A stretch of 64,000 nt of DNA, from contig BGZK01000479.1 in NCBI GenBank assembly GCA_005406025.1, positions 124,001 to 188,000 on the forward strand, read 5' to 3'. The translations under genes were made by a program, and so were the position numbers. The notes beneath the pieces are model-generated. The model was not told the origin of the DNA. It was given only the letters and a program-made list of their open reading frames with translations, and made no database searches. Shown piece after piece: positions 46,201 through 51,739 of this stretch (position 1 is the stretch's first letter; each line of letters starts with the position of its first letter). This stretch comes from Eumeta japonica (lineage: Eukaryota; Arthropoda; Insecta; Lepidoptera; Psychidae).

Positions 46201-46938
46201 CCCCAATAACTCTGATGTCTTTCATCTTATTATTTGTTCCTAGATGGCTTCTCAGAAAAAATAACGAAAATGAACATTGGTTATGAAAAAAAGTGTAAGC
46301 GGTACGTTGTGAAAATCAAATCACTAGTTGTGTCTAGAAACAAATATATAAGTGTACTTAATAAGTATACAGACGATTTGTAATGACGGCAATAAGTTTA
46401 TGAAATATAAATTGATGCTATCGGTCCATGTTAATTTATGTGGACACTTCTAATACTTAAGAGAAACCAGTCAAAATAGGCTCATAGTAATATAAATAAA
46501 AATAAATAATTAAAAAATAAATTATATTAAATAATAATAAAAAATTAAGACTATTTTATTGTTACTTTTGGAGTGATTTTAGTACATTATCGAGTAAAGT
46601 CGTTGTAAGACCAATCATTGTTAACTATCTAAATAGACGATCAATTAAAATATTACTTTTTAGTGACCACTTTTTTATAAAAAATATCGTAAATGGAAAA
46701 AAAATGCGCTAACAAACTAAAGAAGTAGTGTGCGCTCCGCCTTAAATAAATTAAGGGGTCACGACACTCAAGTGGGTAAGTTACAGTATCTCAAACGTAG
46801 GCCCACGTAATAGAGTAATTCGCAATCTGCGCAGTGAATGAAGAATAAGCAAAGAAAAGAAATACCTTTGTGCGTCTGATACTGGATTATCCCTTATAAG
46901 AGATCTCGCTGCGCGCGTGCCCACCGACGTGTTCACCG
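7158..46938 (-). CDS. Dscam-family cell adhesion receptor, internal part (16 exons, Ig4 to FNIII-2)
   Basis: This entry is the gene span; exons are listed separately. Dscam proteins are single-pass neuronal surface receptors that mediate homophilic recognition during axon and dendrite patterning. Seen: five successive Ig folds with Cys...Trp...Cys ([108 protein letters not shown]), then FNIII domains with SAILSW and LRVKWFPPP. The order and signature stretches (YGPPFIR...[20 protein letters not shown]) match Ig5-Ig9, FN1 and FN2 of arthropod Dscam. All exon phases join. Total 2,260 nt, about 753 residues. Both protein ends are missing. Ig7 appears once, which argues against Dscam1. A specific paralog cannot be assigned without a tree. 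Confidence 0.93.
7660..7890 (+). repeat. Degenerate six-base-periodic repeat (gga-acc type)
   Basis: Loose array of units like 'atcgga', 'gaacca', 'gggatc' ('aaaacgggatcg', 'aatcggaactc', 'gatccgaaccagg', 'aaatcggagtcagg'). The same composition and periodicity recur at 24.2-24.5 and 36.9-37.65 kb, and in reverse complement at 34.0-34.6 and 45.8 kb. Confidence 0.7.
9350..9375. repeat. (AC)n microsatellite
   Basis: Thirteen AC units, followed by a short (TA)n run near 9385. Confidence 0.97.
9544..9696 (-). CDS. Dscam-like exon 15: first half of FNIII-2
   Basis: 153 nt, acceptor attgcag, donor AAAG|gtaata. Reads [18 protein letters not shown] then [19 protein letters not shown] and YKVRCVAQ. 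W-x-P-P and N-G-x-I-x-G-Y are diagnostic of Dscam FN2. Confidence 0.95.
9697..10748 (-). other. Intron between exons 14 and 15, with GC-rich start
   Basis: 1.05 kb. The first 117 nt (10632-10748) are GC-rich, unlike other introns here, and end at a good donor (gtgagt). Reading on from exon 14, the frame stays open for 30 codons and stops at 10657-10659. Confidence 0.8.
10749..10885 (-). CDS. Dscam-like exon 14: second half of FNIII-1
   Basis: 137 nt, acceptor cgcacag, donor GAAG|gtattt. Reads [20 protein letters not shown] then [18 protein letters not shown] and STNEE. L-x-P-x-x-x-Y-x-x-R-V-x-A-x-N is the FNIII E-F signature. A stronger-looking donor (gtgagt) lies 117 nt further downstream. 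Confidence 0.94.
11768..11846. repeat. Compound (GT)n/(CG)n microsatellite
   Basis: Alternating purine-pyrimidine tract including a pure CG run of about 8 units, a sequence prone to form Z-DNA. Open frames on both strands here are repeat artefacts. Confidence 0.95.
12387..12800 (+). repeat. Degenerate tandem repeat, units of about 100-125 bp
   Basis: Unit starts near 12387, 12489, 12595 and 12718. Each carries a version of 'atgtttgt.atacg..gg', 'ttgtaattgggactttgattattcgacg', 'tcgtttgtag' and 'aggctatttataa'. A related pair lies at 13110-13310. The core resembles a lepidopteran transposon-associated repeat. Confidence 0.8.
13110..13310 (+). repeat. Second block of the tandem repeat
   Basis: Contains 'ggttataggctatttgtgat' and 'gtttgtaatacgctgacggc' followed by 'ttctcaaatag', matching the units at 12.4-12.8 kb. 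Confidence 0.75.
13494..13659 (-). CDS. Dscam-like exon 13: first half of FNIII-1
   Basis: 166 nt, acceptor gcctcag, donor CCAA|gtgagt. Reads [18 protein letters not shown] then [19 protein letters not shown]. The proline-rich start, the W of strand B and the Y-x-V-x-Y of strand C are all present, as in Dscam FN1. Confidence 0.94.
13660..15706 (-). other. Intron between exons 12 and 13
   Basis: 2.05 kb of AT-rich sequence. No transposon, exon or structured repeat recognised. Confidence 0.8.
15707..15855 (-). CDS. Dscam-like exon 12: D-G strands of Ig9
   Basis: 149 nt, acceptor gaacag, donor ATAG|gtatgc. Reads [18 protein letters not shown] then [17 protein letters not shown]. Completes Ig9. 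Its final G pairs with the first two bases of exon 13 to make the Glu that opens FNIII-1. Confidence 0.95.
15856..17177 (-). other. Intron between exons 11 and 12
   Basis: 1.3 kb, AT-rich, nothing recognised. Confidence 0.8.
17178..17322 (-). CDS. Dscam-like exon 11: A-C strands of Ig9
   Basis: 145 nt, acceptor attacag, donor AGAG|gtattt. Reads [16 protein letters not shown] then [18 protein letters not shown]. The C-x-A-K-G-D/E-x-P-I pattern is typical of Dscam Ig9, the domain just before the FNIII block. Confidence 0.95.
17323..18734 (-). other. Intron between exons 10 and 11
   Basis: 1.4 kb. Holds a hairpin at 18484-18523 (15-base arms, 14 pairing, 10-base loop). Otherwise nothing recognised. 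Confidence 0.8.
18735..18911 (-). CDS. Dscam-like exon 10: D-G strands of Ig8
   Basis: 177 nt, acceptor ctaccag, donor ACA|gtgagt. Reads [19 protein letters not shown] then [18 protein letters not shown]. The D-A-G-L-Y-T-C tyrosine corner is intact. GC-rich compared with its introns. Confidence 0.95.
18912..20752 (-). other. Intron between exons 9 and 10
   Basis: 1.84 kb. Contains the pogo/jerky-like remnant at 19.5-20.1 kb in the opposite orientation to the gene. Confidence 0.85.
19535..20105 (+). mobile_element. Remnant of a pogo/jerky-like DNA transposon
   Basis: Decayed C-terminal part of a Tigger/jerky-type DDE transposase. In one frame it reads [15 protein letters not shown] then [16 protein letters not shown], matching the 'P-E-x-I-x-P-x-P-K...K-x-x-I-x-T-x-T-P-x-K' linker after the catalytic core of these proteins. 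A lysine-rich coiled stretch and an acidic tail follow, with CxxC-like residues in the last part ([14 protein letters not shown]). Frameshifts and stops are present and the catalytic domain is missing. Confidence 0.7.
20753..20872 (-). CDS. Dscam-like exon 9: A-C strands of Ig8
   Basis: 120 nt, acceptor cccacag, donor GATG|gtgaga. Reads [17 protein letters not shown] (first V split with exon 8) then [20 protein letters not shown]. The V-x-P-x-W-x-x-E-P opening is the hallmark of Dscam Ig8. Confidence 0.93.
20873..21937 (-). other. Intron between exons 8 and 9
   Basis: 1.07 kb, AT-rich. I looked for a second Ig7 exon and saw none. Confidence 0.8.
21938..22073 (-). CDS. Dscam-like exon 8: second half of Ig7
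   Basis: 136 nt, acceptor tttttcag, donor AAAG|gtattt. Reads [17 protein letters not shown] then [17 protein letters not shown] and NRTVNLYIK. Only 134 nt of intron separates it from exon 7. Ig7 is the domain encoded by the alternative exon 9 array of Dscam1 and by the alternative pair in Dscam2; I saw no second version nearby. Confidence 0.94.
22208..22628 (-). CDS. Dscam-like exon 7: rest of Ig6 and first half of Ig7
   Basis: 421 nt, the longest exon found; acceptor tttcag, donor AAG|gtaatc. Ig6 contributes [13 protein letters not shown] ... [13 protein letters not shown] and Ig7 contributes [15 protein letters not shown] followed by [12 protein letters not shown]. The Ig6 core Trp and second Cys are 68 residues apart, about 30 more than in typical Dscam Ig6. 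The extra stretch, residues with [17 protein letters not shown], is strongly basic and has a second RRKR motif. The reading frame is uninterrupted across it. Confidence 0.94.
22702..22792 (-). CDS. Dscam-like exon 6: A-B strands of Ig6
   Basis: 91 nt, acceptor ttgtccag, donor AAA|gtaagt. Reads [15 protein letters not shown] then [14 protein letters not shown]. The CPYYGYPI motif is characteristic of Dscam Ig6. Phase 1 entry and phase 2 exit both match the neighbours. Confidence 0.94.
23158..23309 (-). CDS. Dscam-like exon 5: D-G strands of Ig5
   Basis: 152 nt, acceptor ttcacag, donor ACG|gtgagt. Reads [16 protein letters not shown] then [18 protein letters not shown] and ends EDRLNVYG. This is the classic Dscam Ig5 second half (GQ...G.V...LNI..V...DGGLY.C.A...G......LNVYG). 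It contains one N-glycosylation sequon (NIS). Confidence 0.95.
24050..24545 (+). repeat. Lepidopteran retroposon end joined to a degenerate repeat array
   Basis: Starts 'actagctttggctcgcgg', a diverged form of an end motif common in lepidopteran elements, and continues into degenerate 'ggaacc-agaatc' units (about 24165-24500). The same arrangement occurs at 36.02-37.65 kb. Confidence 0.6.
24690..25460 (+). repeat. Dispersed repeat D, copy 1
   Basis: Starts with a short inverted pair, 'agggttccgagtc' and 'gcagaacccttatag', then 'tcgtctgtccgcccg', and ends 'ggcttcggaaccctataatg' and 'catgctcttggcc'. Copy 2 at 54.99-55.79 kb has the same order, including 'tctgtgtgggaaacatgga'. No coding capacity seen; likely a non-autonomous element. 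Confidence 0.8.
25800..25891 (-). CDS. Dscam-like exon 4: B-C strands of Ig5
   Basis: 92 nt. Reads [15 protein letters not shown] then [16 protein letters not shown], giving the first Cys and the core Trp of Ig5. The exon begins GTAAGC directly after the acceptor AG, so its first bases themselves look like a 5' splice site. Donor is CCCAG|gtagct. GC content is clearly higher than the flanking introns, as expected for coding sequence here. Confidence 0.88.
25892..26902 (-). other. Intron between exons 3 and 4
   Basis: 1.0 kb, AT-rich, nothing recognised. Confidence 0.8.
26903..26991 (-). CDS. Dscam-like exon 3: Ig4-Ig5 linker and A strand of Ig5
   Basis: 89 nt, acceptor tttcag, donor GAT|gtaagc. 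Reads [12 protein letters not shown] then [17 protein letters not shown]. The segment F-x-E-T-x-x-P-G is the usual start of Dscam Ig5. The preceding linker is unusually basic and contains RRKR followed by Ser, a furin-type pattern. Ends in phase 0. Confidence 0.88.
27112..27179 (-). CDS. Dscam-like exon 2: F-G strands at the end of Ig4
   Basis: 68 nt between ttacag and TTAG|gtaata. The only open frame reads [14 protein letters not shown] followed by IFNTANEL, consistent with the FG hairpin that follows the second Cys of Ig4 in Dscam (a C..RND.ES-like pattern). Its last G completes a Glu codon with exon 3. An alternative in-frame acceptor lies 23 nt upstream (exon start 27202). Confidence 0.75.
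27485..28490 (-). mobile_element. Decayed mariner-family transposon, minus strand
   Basis: Reads from the right: an N-terminal helix-turn-helix part ([16 protein letters not shown] then [14 protein letters not shown]), a damaged middle, and a C-terminal catalytic part ([15 protein letters not shown] and [18 protein letters not shown]) with the D...SPDLAP pattern of mariner. Stops and frameshifts present. The 3' end matches the fragment at 59.44-59.75 kb ('aaattgagcaaact', 'cgacggccttttcatac'). Confidence 0.88.
29050..31720 (+). mobile_element. Decayed hAT-type transposon, ZMYM1/TTF-domain class
   Basis: Begins with a GC-rich end ('ggcggccttagggagtggcg') typical of this class. The broken reading frame shows a TTF-type zinc-finger region ([16 protein letters not shown] then [17 protein letters not shown]), a DUF4371-like part ([16 protein letters not shown], then [21 protein letters not shown]), and further fragments up to about 31.65 kb. 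These match proteins annotated as zinc finger MYM-type 1-like or THAP/52-kDa-repressor-like, which derive from hAT elements. Many stops; inactive. The 3' end is not clear. Confidence 0.82.
31905..32110. repeat. GATT-rich minisatellite
   Basis: About 200 bp of interspersed 'gattgat', 'gatgatt' and 'gatcgat' units with no fixed phase. Open frames through it are artefacts. Confidence 0.93.
32930..33555 (+). repeat. Dispersed repeat C, longer copy
   Basis: Has 'aaatcggataagtgcgaatt' then 'actcgcggagtagggta', and later 'tcggtcgagtagatccgga', 'ctgctgtgacagacata' and 'agggttcgtatttttcatt'. This order matches a repeat widespread in Lepidoptera (recognised from memory). The shorter copy is at 6.38-6.50 kb. 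Confidence 0.7.
33955..34590 (-). repeat. Degenerate pyrimidine-rich repeat, reverse of the gga-acc array
   Basis: 'cgtggacgtagaataagtcc' at the start matches the element end at 45.71 kb. Loose 'gattttactcccgat' and 'ggtttcggttttgttcctgattccgatc' units follow, interrupted by an AATTT tract. Confidence 0.5.
34388..34490. repeat. (AAATT)n-rich tracts
   Basis: 'aaattaaattaaatt' near 34405 and the inverted 'taatttaatttaatttaatt' near 34461, facing each other. Confidence 0.85.
34721..35094 (+). mobile_element. Solo LTR, 374 bp
   Basis: Starts TGTAGCACGG and ends GCTACTACA, so TG...CA termini with 5-base terminal inverted repeats (TGTAG/CTACA). It is flanked on both sides by atat (34717-34720 and 35095-35098), a 4-bp target duplication as made by retroviral-type integrases. 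A TATA-like 'tgtataaata' near 34996 fits a U3 promoter and suggests plus orientation. No primer-binding site or internal genes follow, so it is a solo LTR. Confidence 0.72.
36023..37650 (+). repeat. Retroposon end plus long degenerate array, split by repeat B
   Basis: 'ctactagctttcgcctgtgg' at 36025 is a lepidopteran element end. An AT-rich spacer follows, then a long array of degenerate 'cgggatcg', 'ggaattgaaa', 'aatcggaa' units at 36936-37424. The array resumes at 37546-37650 after an inserted repeat B copy. The many open frames here are repeat artefacts. Confidence 0.65.
37425..37545 (-). repeat. Dispersed repeat B, inverted copy nested in the array
   Basis: In minus orientation reads 'caccgccgcccatacacact', 'ccaggagaacc' and 'agtgcgttgccggcc', matching the copies at 5.7 and 48.5 kb. 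Array sequence lies on both sides, so it inserted later. Confidence 0.8.
38678..38885 (-). mobile_element. Ty3/gypsy integrase C-terminal remnant
   Basis: Minus-strand reading gives [18 protein letters not shown], then [17 protein letters not shown], then after a stop [11 protein letters not shown]. This is the GPY/F module and the closing 'vhvsRLkpy' of Ty3/gypsy polyproteins. Only this end of pol survives. Confidence 0.8.
39061..39084. repeat. 24-bp perfect palindrome
   Basis: aaatcattttTCGAaaaatg + attt reads identically on both strands and abuts the right-hand inverted repeat at 39086. Confidence 0.95.
39740..39885. other. Unexplained GC-rich island
   Basis: About 145 bp rich in 'ccggcgccggcgcg' and 'cggcgagggcgcggg' amid AT-rich DNA. 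Several frames are open across it, none recognisable, and no clear splice sites flank it. Could be a decayed element end. Confidence 0.45.
41400..41800 (+). repeat. Dispersed repeat E, copy 1 (truncated)
   Basis: 'gagctttttgggttctaaaa', 'caggccatacctgaaacttt', 'ctacgatatcttgcgaacac'. Same order as the copies at 42.6 and 51.0 kb. Confidence 0.75.
41812..41843. repeat. Short hairpin around attatt
   Basis: 'gcagtgtgtatta' and 'taatacacattgc' pair with one mismatch. Just downstream of repeat E copy 1. Confidence 0.8.
42136..42405 (-). other. Unidentified 89-codon open frame
   Basis: Open on the minus strand (contains [18 protein letters not shown] and [19 protein letters not shown]) and mostly open on the plus strand too. 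The base composition is more balanced than its surroundings. Probably part of an unrecognised repeat; no family assigned. Confidence 0.3.
42640..43565 (+). repeat. Dispersed repeat E, copy 2, with internal microsatellite
   Basis: 'gtaggccaatcctgaaactt', 'gagctcatcatactc', 'caattacaatatcttt', then after the microsatellite 'ggaaactggtcgaaataga' and 'aattttcatagtggagagtt'. All of these have counterparts in the same order at 50.99-51.73 kb. Confidence 0.82.
43100..43310. repeat. Compound (CA)n/(CT)n/(CG) microsatellite
   Basis: Imperfect CA, CGCA and CTCT runs ending in agagagagaga. It occupies the spot where the other full copy of repeat E has plain sequence. Open frames on both strands are artefacts. 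Confidence 0.95.
45351..45737 (-). other. Unidentified 128-codon open frame
   Basis: The first residues ([15 protein letters not shown]) are translated from the retroposon end at 45.68 kb. The remainder (about 110 codons, Lys/Ser/Ile-rich, no motif I know) may be chance or an element remnant. No codon signature or splice context supports a gene. Confidence 0.25.
45682..45870 (+). repeat. Lepidopteran retroposon end plus degenerate repeat
   Basis: 'actagctttcgcccgcgg' then 'gcgtggacgtagaataaatt' and 'cacgattctgatcctgc', 'tttcggttttattccgc'. This is the clearest copy of the element end also seen at 24.05 and 36.02 kb. Confidence 0.75.
45938..46865. other. AT-rich intron end, nothing recognised
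   Basis: Includes an 81-codon plus-strand frame at 45938-46183 without recognisable motifs, and A/T-rich low-complexity sequence at 46.48-46.56 kb. Confidence 0.5.
46866..46938 (-). CDS. Candidate exon 1: E-F region of Ig4
   Basis: A 73-nt block with a strong acceptor (pyrimidine tract ending ttacag) and donor AAAG|gtattt. Only one frame is open; it starts [12 protein letters not shown] and ends NPVSDAQ. It ends with two spare bases and the next exon supplies one, so the join is in frame. By position it would be the strand just before the second Cys of Ig4. The tyrosine normally two residues before that Cys is absent, and the exon sits nearly 20 kb from the next one, so it is less certain than the others. 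Confidence 0.5.
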
Positions 46939-47049
46939 CTGTAACAAAAGGGGAGATGCTTGTTTAATCTTAGCAGAAATTTTATTTTGTCGAGCAGATG
47001 TGTGTACGATTTATGTATGTATGATTTAACAGTGCGAGATGGTGAAGCT

Positions 47050-47125
47050 TAAGAGCAGTAGCGGTTCTGTAGTTAGAGTGCCGCCTTCGCACCGGAAGGT
47101 ATTAGATTCGATTCTGGCAACTGAT
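47050..47125 (+). repeat. tRNA-like segment, probable SINE head
   Basis: 'gtagttagagtgccgcc' resembles a pol III A box and 'agattcgattctgg' a B box, about 35 bp apart, as in tRNA-derived SINEs. The acceptor stem does not pair cleanly, so it is not an intact tRNA gene. Confidence 0.5.
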
Positions 47126-48465
47126 GAGTTTTTTAGTTTAAATTTAATCGCTCGCTCCATGCCCCGAAGAAGAACTTAAGCGTCGGTACTGGGCGGAAAA
47201 AGACGTTTTTAAACAATTTTAGAATAATTTTAAAGAAAAAAAAAACAAACACAATATTAGAGGATAAATAAATGGGCATAACGAGCTCGACTATTTATTT
47301 TTTACAGGTTTGTTTCTTTTTGTAATAGCTTTATATTTATTTAGTGTTTATGTATAATTTGGTGTGTAAAAAATTACCCTTAAGTCTCTACCTCGTTGTG
47401 GCTTTCTTACAAATTAGCGGTAATTTAATAAAATTGGGTAAATTTAAAAATACTATAAATTCTCGAAATGTTGCGACGTATTTCAAATGTTATTTTTGAG
47501 CCTACGCAATAAAGATATTCGGAATGTATGAGTGAATACGAGAAAAAAAATCGATATGGTATTTAAGCGTATTCGCTTTCTCTATTTTCGCCTTAAAAGA
47601 ATTAACGCAGAGATGAGTGAAAGCGTCATATATCAGCGGAGGACGGGCTCATTTGAATTTTATAGGCGATTCCATTTCCCCGCCGCGTGGAAGCGAGTTC
47701 CGAGACATCGGAGATAATAAAGGATTCAACAAAGTTTTGGCCATAGCGTATACGAGGTACAGTCGACGTCGGTATTTGTCGAAAGCGTATAAATAATTAA
47801 TGAATGTACACTCATTGTTTTCTCTTTTCAGACACGTATGTGACACAATTTTCAGTTCTCCGTTTTCATTATTTTTCGACTATGGGTGAAGATGAATTTA
47901 GAGTCTTTGAATGAAATGGAAGGTACGTGGCAGGTGTCATACATAGATTTGTAATTTTGACTTGTAAGTAACCACAATTTTTTAATACACGTGTTCTTTA
48001 ATGTGCATTAAGAATATTTGTTTTAGTATCAAGTTACCATAATAATAATAGTATTTGATTTGTTTTAACACACACTCCTTTGAAAAGTACTGTTAAAATA
48101 ACTCGGTCCGTCTTTCTGTGTATTTTGTTTTCACGGCTAAACTGAAAATACCAAAAAATTAACCGAAAAAATATGAAAGGCCAGGGCTACTCGTTGTTCG
48201 TCTGTCTGTTTGTACGTTTTTTTTATAATCCACCAAAGATTAAAGGAATACAAAATATTGTAGTATATCGATAGAACATAATCGTGCCTAATTAATAAGC
48301 TGTCTGTCTATCAATGTCATTTATGTTTATCTCACTGTCTCTATGACTCGACAATAGTTTAACTAATTTTAATGTAATTAATATAGATAAAACTCGTCAT
48401 CACATAAAATATGTTTGTTTGTCTGTCTATTTTTCGTCTGCATATATTTAAAGCATTTTCGAGAG
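47126..48465. other. Non-coding stretch right of candidate exon 1
   Basis: No Dscam-like exon recognised. A plus-strand block at 47841-47911 has an acceptor-like and a donor-like end but no recognisable product. Confidence 0.45.
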
Positions 48466-48469
48466 GTAA

Positions 48470-48610
48470 ACAAGCATGCGAACCGCCAGAGGGTAGGCGG
48501 TCACCGCCGCCCATGGACACTCGCGATCCCAGAGGAGTCATCAGTGCGTTGCCGGTTTCTTGTGTAGGAATATAAAATCTGATGGAGTGGGAAATCTTTT
48601 CATAACTAGA
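48470..48610 (+). repeat. Dispersed repeat B, best-preserved copy
   Basis: 'gtaggcggtcaccgccgccc', 'atggacactcgcgatccc', 'agaggagtcatcagtgcgtt', 'gccggtttcttgtg'. Core as in the copies at 5.7 and 37.4 kb. Confidence 0.85.
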
Positions 48611-48774
48611 CAACTTATTCACGGATTTTGATAAAACTATGTGTGGTAACAGAATACGAGGTCGCGTACAATTTAAGATAATTTCTGAGTATATGTCTGT
48701 CTGTTTATCCGTGTGTTCTGTTATAATTCAATAAAAGCTTAATAAAGCTTGATGAAATTTTGTACTAGAAAGAA

Positions 48775-49990
48775 TTCATCGTAGTGTATTTTACGTGGGA
48801 CGCATTATAGTTAATGAAACTGGCCACTTACGTAAACGATATTTAGAAAGTAACTGCTAAATTTGAAAATAGAACTCTTTGGCTGTAAAATACAGTTTTT
48901 TTTTTAATTTGACTGTCAATTGTTTGTACATTTTGGTGTCTATTTAAAAATGGCGTGTCTTCATCACTATAGATTTAGATCGTAAAAGTTTTCGTAGTAT
49001 GATTTTGACAGCCCAGTAGAGCCTCGCTCGGCTTTAAACTGCTTTTGACGATGAAGCACCATGTAAGACGACTATTTATAATCGATATGTAGAATTCAAG
49101 TGCGGTCGTGTCATTCTCAGTGACGAATTTCTTGATGGTCGCCCGTCCACCGCTGTGAACAACAAAAACGCGATGTAGTGTGCCATATTATCGAAACAGA
49201 CAGGCAAGTGGCCTACTATTCACTGTTAGGACACCCTGAGACATAAACACGAGTCAAATACAATCAATCCTACACGAAAACTTGGGTACTAAAAGCTGTG
49301 CTAGCGGTGGATCCCACACAAATTGATTGAGGCTCAAAAAACGAACCGCGTCACTTGGTGCAATGCCATGTTTACAAGATTCAATGAAGAGGCGTTAAAT
49401 TTTGATGTGGGTCATAGTGACAGCTGACAAAATATGGATTTTTTACTATAAATTTAAAACAAATAAACAATCGACCGTATGCTTTGAGATGAGCCGAAAC
49501 TAACCAAAGTGACGTGCGAGCGAAGTGCCTTTAAGCGGATGATTATTTCTTTTTTTAATAAGACTGGACACGTTTCTACCGTTGCTTTAGAAAATTGTCA
49601 TACCGATTGGTACACAATCATTTGTTTGCCGGAAGTTAATGACGGAAGTTATTGACGAACTCCACAAAAATAACCGTAAACGTCGTATCATTTTGCGTCA
49701 CGACAATGCTAAACAGACAAATAAACTTTTGAAGAAGTAATACCTAGAATTTATGACAAATCCTGCATGCATTCCCGACCTGGCACCTTGTCACTTTTTT
49801 TGTTCGCAAATATTAAGAACCAATTACGCGGTCTACGGTTTTATCACCAGAAGAGGCTGTCGAAGAGTATAAAAAACATGTTTCCGAGGTCACCAGAGCG
49901 TATTGGCATAAATGTTTTCGAAATTGGATTATTCGTATAAAAAAGTGTATTAATGCTAACGGAGAATATTTTGAGAAACTATAAATTCTA
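48775..49990 (+). mobile_element. Decayed mariner-family transposon, copy 2
   Basis: Same family and orientation as copy 1, with matching non-coding ends and the same coding blocks: TIYNRYVEFKCGRVIL, FLDGRPSTAVNNKN, then a relic of HDNAKQT and EEAVEEYKKHVSEVT. It retains stretches lost from copy 1, including sequence after 'cgatgtagtgtgcc'. It lacks the three hairpins. Many stops, inactive. Confidence 0.9.
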
Positions 49991-50380
49991 AAGAAATTGA
50001 TTTTGGCAACATTCAATTGAACATCCGCATAACGCTATACACGTCAAGTTCAATTTTCGATATGAACAAGCTTTCGTTGCACATTTTTTTCTACAATTGC
50101 ACGTTTTTGCTAAATCATTAGGTATTGGCGGTTTTGTTAAATACAATGGCTTAATTAAGTTATCACAGAGAACAAAGCCAAAACAAGAAAAATCTAAGGG
50201 TTCATATTGAAGTTTATCTGAATTTCTCCAAATATAAGCCAGAAATGAAGGTCGTAAAGTATGCAATTTTAAAGCATCCAAAGTGCATGGAATTCTTGAT
50301 AAGTTTATTCCTTTTCCTAATGTTCGTTCGAATGTAATTTTACGCGCTTCATCAACAGCCTTCCCCTCTTTTCCCAACAA
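49988..50380 (-). pseudogene. Remnant with Tesmin/TSO1-like CXC cysteine-rich motif
   Basis: 131-codon open frame on the minus strand. The N-terminal half includes DALKLHTLRPSFLAYIWR; the C-terminal half has NCRKKCATKACSYRK then NLTCIALCGCSIECC, a C-x(3)-C...C...C-x(3)-C-G-C pattern. Proteins of this layout occur in arthropod genomes in repetitive, element-like families. It ends exactly against mariner copy 2 and lacks a start context, so it is a fragment. Its original function is unknown. Confidence 0.6.
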
Positions 50381-50399
50381 AGTTAAATAAAATATTTCT

Positions 50400-50984
50400 C
50401 TCTCAAAAGTGCATGCGCATAAGAAGCATATTGTTATAACGTAAAAAAAACATAGAACTAAACAATATTTTTAAAATCTATTTACGCTATTTTGTTTAAT
50501 ATGGTTGAAATTTTTAATAAAAAATTAAAACTTATAGCATTTCAATTTTCAAGTTGTATTATTTAATTCAAGAAAATTAAGAATTTCGGCGATTTTCAAT
50601 TTAAAAAAAATTAATAACAATTAATGGGTTAAAGATATGATGATGGGTGTGAGGACTTTTTCATTCAAAATAAGATAAAGAATATAAAAAAAATTAATTG
50701 AATGCAAAAAATGTGTTTTTTCTAGGCTATATAGTTTTTCGTTGTTTAAACGATAACGTCAAAAGATATCAAGTGTCATCTTATACTTTTAAAATCAGGA
50801 AGACCTCCCGGACATTTGAAAATAAATTATGAATTAAAACAATTTTGCAAACGAATGCGCCACTATGCCCTGCACTAATAATGGTCTAACTAAAATACAG
50901 TCATCTTAATTGTTTCATCTAAACATGTAACGATCATTAACATTTGCGAAAAAAAATCTTCTTGATTTCAAAAAAAATATTTTA
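50400..50984. other. AT-rich stretch, nothing recognised
   Basis: No coding or repeat signal that I can name. Confidence 0.5.
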
Positions 50985-51735
50985 TAATTTTTTGAGGTTT
51001 TGAAGCGTAAAAGTCGGAAAGATAGTCGGCCATGCAGGCCATTCGTGAAACTTCTTACTCCTTTCAAGTTCAAAACGTTCAAAAATGTGCTTAGCAGTAA
51101 ATTATCGACCTTTTTGAAATCAAAAGATTGATATTTGAGCATTTTGTAGCTCTTCGAGTTCAAAAATATAGTTTTATGACCTTTTGAGCTTTTTGAGCAG
51201 AAAAATCTATTTTTATTTAAAGAAACACTATTTTTAAAATCTTTCAGCTACAATATTTTTCGAACACGTTTTCCGATTAAATCTGCTTTACGGCATCCGA
51301 AAATACTGAGGATTAAACATCAATTCAATAAAAATTTTACAAGTTATTGTGAAAAAATATTTTTTGCGAATATTTGGTTAACGATATCTCTCGAACGAAT
51401 CAACCAATTTTGATATGACTTTCGTCGATTAAAGTTGTTTTTTAAAGAGAAAAACATTGTTTGACGCAATGTGGTAGATTTTTCGGTTCAAATTTTAAAA
51501 AATTCTAAATTAAGTAAGTCCTTTAAGTAAACCCTCTTTCGATCGATTAATCCGTTTAATAGTTATAAGAAATCACTCGGAAAGTGGTCGGAATAGATGC
51601 TTATGGCCCTAAAACGTTAACCTCTGATGAAAACTTGATTTCCAAAAATCAGACTGAAAACATTAACTTCCCAATTTGTAAAATTTTTAAATTTTCATAG
51701 CGAGAAGTTAGAATAAAGAACAAACAAAACTAAAC
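50985..51735 (+). repeat. Dispersed repeat E, copy 3
   Basis: 'caggccattcgtgaaacttc', 'cttttgagctttttgagc', 'ctacaatatttttcgaacac', 'ggaaagtggtcggaataga', 'aattttcatagcgagaagtt'. The most complete uninterrupted copy, about 750 bp. Confidence 0.82.
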
Positions 51736-51739
51736 ATAT

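Larger units (their letters stand above)
27180..46865 (-). other. Giant intron between exons 1 and 2, transposon-rich
   Basis: About 19.7 kb if exon 1 is real. Dominated by mobile elements listed separately. Stretches 35.1-36.0, 39.9-41.4 and 43.6-45.3 kb are AT-rich and hold nothing I recognise. Confidence 0.5.

Noticed and set aside
47841..47911. Plus-strand internal exon with ttttcag and gtacgt
   Set aside because: Only about 23 codons, no recognisable product, no partner exon.
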